Origin: Bacillota bacterium
GTDB lineage: Bacteria > Bacillota > Clostridia > Christensenellales > CAG-138
NCBI GenBank assembly: GCA_023426265.1
Contig: JAFABA010000155.1
Span: forward strand, 1 to 10,061
Length of the DNA stretch: 10,061 bases
Reading direction: 5' to 3'
In this document: positions 1-5,774 of the stretch, piece by piece
Numbering within the stretch: the first letter of the stretch is position 1
How the letters are laid out: the number at the start of each line of letters is the position of its first letter
Notes under the pieces: model-generated
The model's input: only the letters and a program-made list of their open reading frames with translations
What the model was told of the DNA's origin: nothing
The model's database searches: none
Position numbers and translations under genes: made by a program

Positions 1-803
1 TCGGAAACCTTTTCGTACATCAGGGCGCCGGCCACGCCCGCGGCAAGGCCGGACAGCATGGTGAGTATGGGACGCTTGCGCACCTCGTCGATGCTCATGA
101 CGCCGCCGTCGCAGCGCATAATCATCAAACCGCTTTTGATTTTCGTATCCTTCACGGCCTGTTCGGTCATGTTGCTGGTCTTCATCATGGTGGGGATCAG
201 GCTGCCGTTCACCACCGCGGTGCGGGTGCGCATTTTCAGCCCATAGAGCTGGCTGATTTCATGCCCTCCCGTCGCATAAACGCCTTTTTTTACGGCGCGG
301 TCCATGACCTGAAGCTCCCTTGCGGGATCGTCCACGCTGAACGCTTCGCTGGCAACGATTACTTCCGCCTGTCTCCCCAATAATTCCTCAATGGCGGCGT
401 CGATGCTGCTGTCATTTACATCTTTGCTGTCCAAAAAAATATGGCTGCTTTGCAGGAATTTGCCCGGCGCGAGTTCGATGCTTTCTACATTTGTTTCGCC
501 CTTTGCCCCGCGGGCGTCAATGCCGGTCGCCATGCCCACAATGCCCACTTTTGCTACATCGCCCTCCAGGAGGGCGTTGGTGGCTTGAGTGGTGCCGTGG
601 GCAATGAATACCACGTCATCCGGGGATATGTTATTTTCCTCCATCAATGTGGAAATGATGCGTACAACTCCAAGGGCAACCCCTTCACGGTGCGTGGTAG
701 GGATTTTCCGTTTGGCGATCACCTCATAGGTGTCGTTGTCAATTACCACGGCATCGGTGAAGGTACCGCCCACATCAATGCCTATTCTAACCTTTGCTCC
801 CAT
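1..803 (-). CDS. Hydantoinase A / oxoprolinase-type ATPase subunit, N-terminal part (runs off left edge)
   Basis: The frame opens at ATG 803-801 with an AGGAAA-type ribosome binding site just upstream and stays open to base 1, giving 267 visible residues of a family usually 500-700 long. The N-terminus starts with KVRIGIDVGGTFTDAV (residues 4-19), the phosphate-binding loop typical of hydantoinase/oxoprolinase N-terminal domains. HGTTQATNALLEG follows at 69-81. The start of the second, hydantoinase_A domain shows TAVVNGSLIPTM (195-206), RCDGGVM (230-236) and LSGLAAGVAGAL (250-261). Family knowledge: such subunits, normally paired with a B subunit, use ATP to open cyclic amides (hydantoins, 5-oxoproline) or to activate ketones for carboxylation. 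The substrate is not readable here. It is the third gene of a minus-strand operon behind an FAD oxidoreductase and a permease, 101 bp after the permease. The B subunit would be expected just left of the window (inference). Family assignment is firm; reaction is unknown. Confidence 0.93.
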   Translation of the reverse strand, partial: MGAKVRIGIDVGGTFTDAVVIDNDTYEVIAKRKIPTTHREGVALGVVRIISTLMEENNISPDDVVFIAHGTTQATNALLEGDVAKVGIVGMATGIDARGAKGETNVESIELAPGKFLQSSHIFLDSKDVNDSSIDAAIEELLGRQAEVIVASEAFSVDDPARELQVMDRAVKKGVYATGGHEISQLYGLKMRTRTAVVNGSLIPTMMKTSNMTEQAVKDTKIKSGLMIMRCDGGVMSIDEVRKRPILTMLSGLAAGVAGALMYEKVS

Positions 804-844
804 AGTTTCCTTTCAGGTTTCGAGCGTACTGTTATATTGTTGGG

Positions 845-874
845 AGCGGGAAGGAACCAAGGTTCCTTCCCGCT
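845..874 (-). repeat. Perfect 14-bp inverted repeat (intergenic hairpin) before hydantoinase gene
   Basis: Bases 845-858 (AGCGGGAAGGAACC) are the exact reverse complement of 861-874, separated by two bases, so a 13-bp stem with a 4-nt loop is possible in RNA. It lies between the permease stop and the hydantoinase start. On the minus strand the bases that follow are CCCAACAATATAAC, with no U-tract, so it does not look like a standard intrinsic terminator. An RNA stability or processing element, or a weak attenuator, is more plausible. The structure is seen directly; the role is inferred. Confidence 0.7.
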
Positions 875-885
875 AATTTGTCGGG

Positions 886-905
886 AAAGTGCCTTGCGGC
901 ACTTT
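886..905 (-). repeat. 8-bp hairpin with GCAA tetraloop at permease stop codon
   Basis: Bases 886-893 pair with 898-905. Read on the transcribed (minus) strand, the stem AAAGTGCC closes a GCAA loop, a stable GNRA tetraloop. The stem begins at the last base of the permease stop codon and is followed 11 nt later by the larger 845-874 hairpin, making a tandem pair. There is no U-tract, so it is probably a 3'-end stabiliser or processing signal. Confidence 0.6.
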
Positions 906-2188
906 TAGAATACCACAAAACTGGCGACGATCAGCCCGACAAATGTGGAAACCATGATCCACAGAATGCTCTTTTTCAGGTATTCGTTCACATCGGTCTT
1001 ACTGAAATCGGATACCCAGACGTTGTGGCTGTTGGTGGGGTCGCACACCGCCTGGACGTTGGAGTCGAGCCGCAGCGCCACCATGGCGGCGACCGGGTTC
1101 ATACCGGCGCTCGCAAGCAGCGCCACAATGCCGCTGCCAAGGCCCCAGACATTGAGCGGTCCGCGGTAGATCGCGAGGAAGCTCAATAGGCCGAACACCA
1201 ATACAAACATGACCGGGCTGTTGGGCAGTATGGCCTGTATGATGGGATTGAGGATTGCGGCCACTTCGGGCGCCATAACCGCCTTCAATGTCATGCCGAT
1301 GCCGATCATCAGGGCAGCGGCGCCGGCGGTATCCTGCAACCCTTCCACAAATCCGCTGGATACAACCTGTATGACATTTTTAGGAGTGGACAGAAGAAGG
1401 GCGATCACGATGCCGATCAGTATGGAAGGAACAAGGGGCATTTTCAGGGCGAATACCAGCACGACGGGAACAATGGGGCTAATTAGGGCAATGGCGCGCA
1501 CATTCTTTTCGCCGGGCTCTTCGGCGGCGGGCATGGCCCACGCTTTGCGGGTTTTGCCGCGGAACTTGATCATGAATACCAGCATCACTACGCCGACGAT
1601 CATAAGCGGAATGCCGCACAGCCAGGAATACTGCGTCACCGTTGCAAGCGGCAGGCCCAGGGTATCGATGTATACGCCAAGCGTGCCAACGCTGAACGTA
1701 ACGCCAACGCCGTTGCCCAGCAGCAGCACAAGACCGGCGACAAGGGGCTCTACGCCCGCGCTGATCATGATGGGAATAACAATGGTTCCAACCAGAATGA
1801 CCATGCCAAGGCCGTTGGACGCGGCAAAGATGACGGAACAAACGGCGAAGAACGCGAGTGCGATGGGCAGCGGGCGGTCCCCCGCCAATTCAGCCGCTTT
1901 TCTTATGATGGTCTTCGTAATGCCGACTTTTGTGAGCACCTTGCCAAACCAGCCGCCAAAAAACAGGCCTGCAATGGCAGTGCTCATGCGCATGGCGCCG
2001 GCTTCGAGAACATCTTTTGCTATTGTAAATTTTTCCGCATCGGACGAAATGAAGGGAATGCCCGCCACCAGTGAAATGCCGATGGCCATGATGGGTAAAG
2101 CAAGAATGGTGGGCAGTTTGCGGGTCATCATCAAAGCCACGCAGGCCGCAAAGATGACAAGAATGCCGATTGCTTGCAGTGTTGCCAT
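905..2188 (-). CDS. Putative organic-anion permease (ion-transporter superfamily, CitMHS/GntP-like)
   Basis: A 427-residue, very hydrophobic membrane protein with about 11-12 likely membrane segments, for example around 5-23, 26-44, 105-123, 126-144, 147-165, 188-207, 233-250, 252-268, 325-341 and 405-426. A charged cytoplasmic-type loop at about 208-231 divides it into two halves. Each half has a Gly/Asn-rich re-entrant-type stretch (SNGLGMVILVGT at 124-135 and YRGPLNVWGLGSGIV at 341-355), consistent with the inverted-repeat fold of this superfamily. The C-terminal CDPTNSHNVW motif (382-391) recalls citrate/gluconate-type permeases. The ATG at 2188-2186 has GGGAGG 8 bp upstream. Sitting between an FAD oxidoreductase and a hydantoinase, it probably imports the substrate of that pathway, with H+ or Na+ as coupling ion (inference). 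The exact family and substrate are uncertain. Confidence 0.8.
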   Translation of the reverse strand: MATLQAIGILVIFAACVALMMTRKLPTILALPIMAIGISLVAGIPFISSDAEKFTIAKDVLEAGAMRMSTAIAGLFFGGWFGKVLTKVGITKTIIRKAAELAGDRPLPIALAFFAVCSVIFAASNGLGMVILVGTIVIPIMISAGVEPLVAGLVLLLGNGVGVTFSVGTLGVYIDTLGLPLATVTQYSWLCGIPLMIVGVVMLVFMIKFRGKTRKAWAMPAAEEPGEKNVRAIALISPIVPVVLVFALKMPLVPSILIGIVIALLLSTPKNVIQVVSSGFVEGLQDTAGAAALMIGIGMTLKAVMAPEVAAILNPIIQAILPNSPVMFVLVFGLLSFLAIYRGPLNVWGLGSGIVALLASAGMNPVAAMVALRLDSNVQAVCDPTNSHNVWVSDFSKTDVNEYLKKSILWIMVSTFVGLIVASFVVF

Positions 2189-2240
2189 GATCTGTTCCTC
2201 CCTTGATGTTCTTATTATTGCGGGATTGTGGCGATTTGCA

Positions 2241-2263
2241 GCCGCCTATCCGGATTAGGCGGC
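2241..2263 (-). repeat. Intergenic hairpin between oxidoreductase and permease genes
   Basis: GCCGCCTA at 2241-2248 is the reverse complement of TAGGCGGC at 2256-2263, with a 7-base loop (TCCGGAT). It lies 12 bp beyond the oxidoreductase stop and some 40 bp before the permease ribosome binding site. No U-tract follows on the minus strand, so it is unlikely to stop most transcription. It may protect the upstream mRNA or reduce read-through. Confidence 0.55.
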
Positions 2264-2275
2264 GGCCAGGGTTCT

Positions 2276-3649
2276 CTAGCCTTCTATGTATGCGCCATTT
2301 CTCCTTAACAACCTTTGCAATTCGGTCACATCCACCTGGCCGACACAACGGTTTCCCTTTGCCGCAAGGGCCGCGGCGATGCCTGCCGCCTGCCCCATGG
2401 CGCCGGCCGAAGGGGTCAGGCGGATGGACGCCTGCGCCTCAAAGCTGGCGGAAACGCAGCGGCCGGTTACCAGCAAATTTTCGATGGTTTTAGGCACCAT
2501 GATCTCATAGGGGATATCATAATAAGCTCGCCCGCCATCCTCACCGATGTAGTGGGTGCGGGTACCTTCCCCGTCGGGGCTGTGGATGTCTATGGGATAG
2601 CCCGAATGCGCAACCGCCGTATCAAACTTTTTGGCACGCAGCACATCTTCGGATGTGAGAACGTATTTGCCCACCAGTTGCCGGGAACCGCGTATACCGA
2701 TGGATGGGCCGGTAAATTCAAGTATGGCTTTTTCAAACCCGGGCACATGGGCTTTAAAAAACTTCGCCAGTTCTTCGCACTGTTTTCGGCCTTGCATCTC
2801 CGCTTTTGAAAGGCTGACGGCGTCGGTGGCGTCACAATTCAAAATCCGCGTGGTGTTCACAACAAATTCGCCCGGCCTGCAGGTCTCGAACATCAGAATA
2901 TCTTCACGGGGAATGGACAGTTCACCGTTTTCCTTTGCTTTGCGGAACACGCTGTCAAACCCCGCCAGGGAAAGCGGCTCATCCGTATCAACCAAATCGA
3001 AATTATGCTTTAAGCGGGGAAAATCCGCCAGATGCACCCTCACATATGCCTTCACCGCACCGGTATCGACATTGCAGTATTTCATCTTCATGGTAAGGGG
3101 CTGCGAGGCGCCGTCCTGCGGGCGGCCCTTACGATATTCGGCCCCGGCCCACGCCATGACGTCGCCATCGCCCGTGGCGTCGATAAACACCTTGGCGCTT
3201 GCATTATGAAGCCCGTCCTTGTTGCATATCTTCAAGCTGATAATTCTGTTGTTCTCCGCTATCACTCCACCAATAAAGGAATGGAACAGAACCGTGCAGC
3301 CGGATTGGGCCGCCATATCGTCAAGCACCCGCTTCAGCCCTTCGGATTCAAAAGGGGTAACGAAACTGACGTATCTTGTGGTATCCTTCACGTGGCCGCA
3401 GGAATAGCCTTGCTGGATCATTCTGTCCACGATTTCCTGCATCAGGCCTTTTATTACCTGCTTTTCACCGGCGAAAAATGTCATCATGGGCGCAACGCCG
3501 CAGGAGGTAAGCGTGCCACCCAAGTACCCGGCTTGCTCTACCAGCAGCGTATTCGCGCCGCCACGGGCTGAAGCTATGGCCGCAGCAGCGCCGGAAACGC
3601 CTCCGCCCGCAACAACTACGTCATATTGTTTTTTATATGTTTCGTTCAT
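2276..3649 (-). CDS. FAD-dependent oxidoreductase (FAD_oxidored / PF12831-like)
   Basis: A 457-residue flavoprotein. The N-terminus has a Rossmann FAD-binding fold: YDVVVAGGGVSGAAAA with GxGxxG at residues 15-20, and an acidic residue at the end of the second strand (E38) for the ribose. The FIDATGDGDV motif at 155-164 and the C-terminal LLVTGRCVSA (392-401) plus RLTPSAGAMGQAAG (410-423) complete the FAD site, as is usual for this family. The frame continues upstream to 3697, but GGAGGG lies 7 bp before ATG 3649-3647, and the sigma-A-like promoter places transcription start near 3714, so 3649 is chosen. No signal peptide is seen, so it is cytoplasmic. It is the first gene of the operon with the permease and hydantoinase, and divergent from an RpiR regulator. 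Family members are often catabolic dehydrogenases of unassigned substrate. The family call is firm; the substrate is unknown. Confidence 0.92.
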   Translation of the reverse strand: MNETYKKQYDVVVAGGGVSGAAAAIASARGGANTLLVEQAGYLGGTLTSCGVAPMMTFFAGEKQVIKGLMQEIVDRMIQQGYSCGHVKDTTRYVSFVTPFESEGLKRVLDDMAAQSGCTVLFHSFIGGVIAENNRIISLKICNKDGLHNASAKVFIDATGDGDVMAWAGAEYRKGRPQDGASQPLTMKMKYCNVDTGAVKAYVRVHLADFPRLKHNFDLVDTDEPLSLAGFDSVFRKAKENGELSIPREDILMFETCRPGEFVVNTTRILNCDATDAVSLSKAEMQGRKQCEELAKFFKAHVPGFEKAILEFTGPSIGIRGSRQLVGKYVLTSEDVLRAKKFDTAVAHSGYPIDIHSPDGEGTRTHYIGEDGGRAYYDIPYEIMVPKTIENLLVTGRCVSASFEAQASIRLTPSAGAMGQAAGIAAALAAKGNRCVGQVDVTELQRLLRRNGAYIEG

Positions 3650-3656
3650 AGCGATA

Positions 3657-3662
3657 CCCTCC
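3657..3662 (-). promoter_or_regulatory. Ribosome binding site fixing the oxidoreductase start
   Basis: GGAGGG on the minus strand, 7 bp before the ATG at 3649-3647. It overlaps the upstream in-frame ATG at 3664-3662, which argues against the longer 473-residue reading. Confidence 0.8.
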
Positions 3663-3695
3663 ATTCGGGCGTTAAATTGTCTCTTAGAAATGTCC

Positions 3696-3716
3696 ACAGA
3701 AGTTTTGCTTTTCTGT
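3696..3716. promoter_or_regulatory. Short inverted repeat at the oxidoreductase transcription start (possible operator)
   Basis: ACAGAA (3696-3701) and TTCTGT (3711-3716) are exact reverse complements separated by 9 bases. They sit just downstream of the predicted -10, where a repressor would block initiation. Six-base arms are short enough to arise by chance, so this is a candidate operator only. Confidence 0.3.
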
Positions 3717-3720
3717 CACC

Positions 3721-3749
3721 ATCTTACCCGTTCTTTCGAAAACTGTCAA
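3721..3749 (-). promoter_or_regulatory. Sigma-A-type promoter of the oxidoreductase-permease-hydantoinase operon
   Basis: On the minus strand a perfect -35 TTGACA (3749-3744) is followed by a 17-bp spacer and -10 TAAGAT (3726-3721, 4 of 6 consensus). The spacer contains the 8-bp palindrome TTTCGAAA (3734-3741). Transcription would start near 3714, giving a leader of about 65 nt. Confidence 0.65.
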
Positions 3750-3777
3750 TATTTTTGATAGATAAATTTAAAAATAT
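3749..3777. promoter_or_regulatory. AT-rich inverted repeat / UP-like element upstream of the operon promoter
   Basis: ATATTTTT (3749-3756) and AAAAATAT (3770-3777) form an inverted repeat with a 13-base AT-rich gap, lying immediately upstream of the minus-strand -35. The position and A/T tracts fit an UP element contacted by the RNA polymerase alpha subunit. A regulator site is also possible. Confidence 0.35.
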
Positions 3778-3849
3778 GCAAACTTTTGAATATATCATTC
3801 AGGAACAATCATACTATTTACTTGTTTCGCCCTGTTCTATTGATAGGAA

Positions 3850-3878
3850 TTGAATTATCGCTGCCTTTCCTGTATGAT
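3850..3878 (+). promoter_or_regulatory. Promoter of the RpiR regulator gene
   Basis: TTGAAT (3850-3855), a 17-bp spacer and TATGAT (3873-3878, 5 of 6 consensus) form a good sigma-A-type promoter. The start would fall near 3885, about 25 nt before the GTG start codon with its ribosome binding site at 3896-3901. The promoter overlaps the longest upstream reading of the frame (from TTG 3850), which supports the shorter start. Confidence 0.6.
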
Positions 3879-3886
3879 AAAAGGCA
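3862..3886. promoter_or_regulatory. Inverted repeat straddling the regulator -10 (candidate autoregulatory operator)
   Basis: TGCCTTT (3862-3868) and AAAGGCA (3880-3886) are exact reverse complements with an 11-base gap that contains the -10 hexamer. The half-site centres are 18 bp apart, a reasonable spacing for a dimeric helix-turn-helix protein. RpiR proteins commonly bind inverted repeats near their own promoters (family knowledge); this particular site is inferred. Confidence 0.4.
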
Positions 3887-3895
3887 AGAAACACC

Positions 3896-3901
3896 AAGGA
3901 G
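3896..3901 (+). promoter_or_regulatory. Ribosome binding site fixing the regulator start
   Basis: AAGGAG 8 bp before the GTG at 3910-3912. No comparable site precedes the TTG at 3850. Confidence 0.8.
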
Positions 3902-3909
3902 ATGACGCT

Positions 3910-4761
3910 GTGACACCCGCTGTTATTGCGAAAATGATTTCCATGCAGCCCAATTTCACGGTGAGCGAGAACGAAATCGCCCAATACGTGATGAATAATA
4001 CCGATTCCATCATATCCAGCACAATCAGCATGGTGGCAAAAGAGACCGGAACCTCCGAAGCCAGCATCAACCGTTTTTGCAAAAAGCTGGGATTCAAGGG
4101 GTTCAACAGCCTCAAAGTTGCGCTTGCCCAGGAAAGCTTCTACAACAAAATGAGCAACCCTGCGCAAGTCGGCCAGGGCGGTAATGTGCTTTCCTCGGTC
4201 AGCCAGGACTATCAGCGGATACTCCTGAATACGACGGCCATGCTGGACGAAGGAACCGTTGCACAGATTGCGGAAGCCATCAAAAAGGCCGAAATGGTTT
4301 ATGTATTCGCACTGTCCGAAACCGGGTTTGTCGCGCACGAATTTGCCAACAAACTGGGTCTTATCGGCATTCGCGCAAAGAGCGTTACAGATGTTACGAG
4401 CATTGGGATTGAGGCCAACCATATCAGAAAGAATGATTTCGCGGTATTCATTGTCTCCTCCCTCTTCGTGCGTAACCTGGTTCCTTCCCTTTCCATGTGC
4501 CGGGACCGCGGGGCCAAAACATTGGTCATCACCAGTTATGAGTCGACCCAGCTCAATGAACTGATGGACTACAAGCTGGTGACAAGCGATACGATCACCG
4601 CGCAAAACTCGGTTTCCATCTCCAATAATCTTATTTTCCTGTATGTCATAGATGTCGTCTATACGGTTTTGCTGGGCAGCGACAAAAACCTGCGCGATAA
4701 GAAATTGCACAGCGACGCCCTGCGCAACCAAAACCAGATTCTTGATAATTATCTGTACTGA
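3910..4761 (+). CDS. RpiR/MurR-family transcriptional regulator (HTH_6 + SIS domain)
   Basis: A 283-residue protein starting at GTG 3910. The N-terminal RpiR helix-turn-helix domain spans about 1-76: FTVSENEIAQYVMNN (16-30), then TISMVAKETGTSEASINRFC (38-57) as the recognition unit, and KKLGFKGFNSLKVALAQE (58-75), all very typical. The C-terminal SIS domain is at about 115-250, with VYVFALSETGFVAHEFANKL (130-149) and GAKTLVITSY (201-210). SIS domains in this family sense sugar phosphates. Here the place where many members show an S-G-x-T phosphosugar loop reads IVSSLFVRNLV (181-191), so the ligand may differ. It is divergent from the oxidoreductase operon, which it probably controls, and lies 14 bp upstream of an epimerase gene with which it is likely co-transcribed. 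The upstream extension to 3850 is rejected because a promoter occupies that stretch. Confidence 0.93.
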   Translation: MTPAVIAKMISMQPNFTVSENEIAQYVMNNTDSIISSTISMVAKETGTSEASINRFCKKLGFKGFNSLKVALAQESFYNKMSNPAQVGQGGNVLSSVSQDYQRILLNTTAMLDEGTVAQIAEAIKKAEMVYVFALSETGFVAHEFANKLGLIGIRAKSVTDVTSIGIEANHIRKNDFAVFIVSSLFVRNLVPSLSMCRDRGAKTLVITSYESTQLNELMDYKLVTSDTITAQNSVSISNNLIFLYVIDVVYTVLLGSDKNLRDKKLHSDALRNQNQILDNYLY

Positions 4762-4775
4762 ATAAGAGGACTTGT

Positions 4776-5666
4776 ATGGTATATTCCATTCAAAACGAAC
4801 AATTCAGCGCCCTTTCCGATTCCAAGGGCGCTGAATTGTTTTCCTTAAAAAACAAAAACGGAACGGAATATCTTTGGCAGGGCAATCCCGCGTATTGGAC
4901 GGGCCGTTCGCCGCACCTTTTCCCCATTGTCGGGGCATTGAAAGAAAACAGCTATTTCGCGGAGGGCAGGCAGTATGCAATGGGCAAACACGGATTTGCC
5001 CGCCATAAAGAATTTGCGGCGCGCAGGATTACCGCAAACAGCGTCACATTTGAGCTGACGCAGGATGAACAGACCCTACAGATGTACCCCTATCATTTTA
5101 CGTTTCATGTGACGCACACTTTGACCCAAGACGGGCTCACAACCCGCTATTCGGTGCAAAATACCGGCGATGCGACATTGCCGTTCTGCGTCGGCGGCCA
5201 TGTGGGCATAAATTGCCCGCTGTTTCCGGGAGAATCCTTTCACGAGTACGCGATTACATTCCCGCAAGCCGTAACCCTTAACTCATTGTATTGCCCGGAT
5301 GATGAGCCGATCGACCTATCAAAAGCATATCCGTTGCCGATGATTGGGAACAGACTGCAGCTTTCACACGATCTTTTTGAAAACGGCGCCCTGATCATAA
5401 AGGATATTCCGGCAAGGGAAGTGATGCTGCTGCACCCCGCTTCCGGCAGAGGCGTACAGTTGATTTTTGAGGATTTTCCCATTTTGGCGCTGTGGACAAT
5501 GCCAAAGCGCTTCGCCCCATATGTATGCCTGGAGCCCTGGCATGGCCTGCCGTCCATAGAAGGGGAAACGATGGAATTGATGGAAAAGGCCTATACAATA
5601 AAGATTGCGCCTGGTCATACAAAGGAGCTGGCTTACGAATTGAATGTAATCAATTCATCTTTATAG
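4776..5666 (+). CDS. Aldose 1-epimerase family protein (LacX-like mutarotase)
   Basis: A 296-residue cytoplasmic protein of the galactose-mutarotase fold, full length for the LacX-like subgroup. KGAELFSL (17-24), EYLWQGNPAYWTGRSPHLFP (31-50) and IVGAL (51-55) are typical of this subgroup. Likely catalytic or sugar-binding residues are H72 (KHGFARH), H142 (GGHVGIN) and the general base E253 (CLEPWHG). Family reaction: interconversion of alpha and beta anomers of a hexose, although most LacX-like members have no proven substrate. The ATG at 4776 has GAGGA 5 bp upstream and follows the regulator by 14 bp, so the two are probably one operon. Its presence hints that the locus handles a sugar or sugar acid (inference). 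A perfect 17-bp inverted repeat lies within codons 8-22, which is unusual for coding DNA. Confidence 0.92.
   Translation: MVYSIQNEQFSALSDSKGAELFSLKNKNGTEYLWQGNPAYWTGRSPHLFPIVGALKENSYFAEGRQYAMGKHGFARHKEFAARRITANSVTFELTQDEQTLQMYPYHFTFHVTHTLTQDGLTTRYSVQNTGDATLPFCVGGHVGINCPLFPGESFHEYAITFPQAVTLNSLYCPDDEPIDLSKAYPLPMIGNRLQLSHDLFENGALIIKDIPAREVMLLHPASGRGVQLIFEDFPILALWTMPKRFAPYVCLEPWHGLPSIEGETMELMEKAYTIKIAPGHTKELAYELNVINSSL
4798..4840 (+). repeat. Perfect 17-bp inverted repeat inside the epimerase 5' coding region
   Basis: AACAATTCAGCGCCCTT (4798-4814) is the exact reverse complement of 4824-4840, with a 9-base loop (TCCGATTCC). A G-U pair could extend it by one. It starts 22 nt after the A of the start codon and covers codons 8-22. 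On the mRNA it would be a long GC-cored hairpin whose 3' arm ends in UUGUU followed by UUCCUU, so it looks like an intrinsic terminator or attenuator embedded in a gene. The reading frame is intact across it. The structure is certain; the function is unknown. Confidence 0.85.
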
Positions 5667-5699
5667 GCGACGTTAGCTGCCATATTCATATGACGCCAG

Positions 5700-5730
5700 A
5701 AGAACCTCCGATGCAAATCGGAGGTTCTTT
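5700..5730 (+). terminator. Intrinsic-type terminator after the regulator-epimerase operon
   Basis: AAGAACCTCCGAT (5700-5712) pairs with 5717-5729 around a GCAA tetraloop, giving a 13-bp stem 33 bp past the epimerase stop and ending in TTCTTT. The U-tract is short, so efficiency is uncertain. It lies between convergent genes (the next ends at 5775 on the minus strand) and could also stop minus-strand transcription, since AAAGAA precedes the stem on that strand. Confidence 0.7.
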
Positions 5731-5774
5731 CAGTCTATTATTTAGGAGGATTCCGCTCCATTGCGTTCCCGCTT

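Noticed and set aside
845..874. Intrinsic terminator ending the operon before the hydantoinase gene
   Set aside because: The stem is strong, but no U-tract follows on either strand and the downstream gene has its own ribosome binding site, so it is listed as a hairpin only.
441..908. A 155-codon plus-strand open frame in the first 900 bases
   Set aside because: It is a shadow of the hydantoinase gene, whose conserved nucleotide-binding motifs lie on the minus strand. The product matches no known family.
1209..2258. A 349-codon plus-strand open frame opposite the permease gene
   Set aside because: Its predicted product is a Met/Pro/Thr/Ala-rich low-complexity sequence typical of the antisense of a hydrophobic membrane protein. 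The minus-strand permease is clearly coding.
3850..3909. Extension of the RpiR regulator to a TTG at 3850
   Set aside because: The stretch contains the gene's -35 and -10 hexamers and has no ribosome binding site. GTG 3910 has AAGGAG at ideal spacing, and the homologous region begins right after it.
3814..4731. A 305-codon open frame on the minus strand opposite the RpiR regulator gene
   Set aside because: The plus-strand product is an unmistakable RpiR protein with promoter and ribosome binding site. The antisense frame has no recognisable domain, and the codon bias of the real gene explains its lack of stops.
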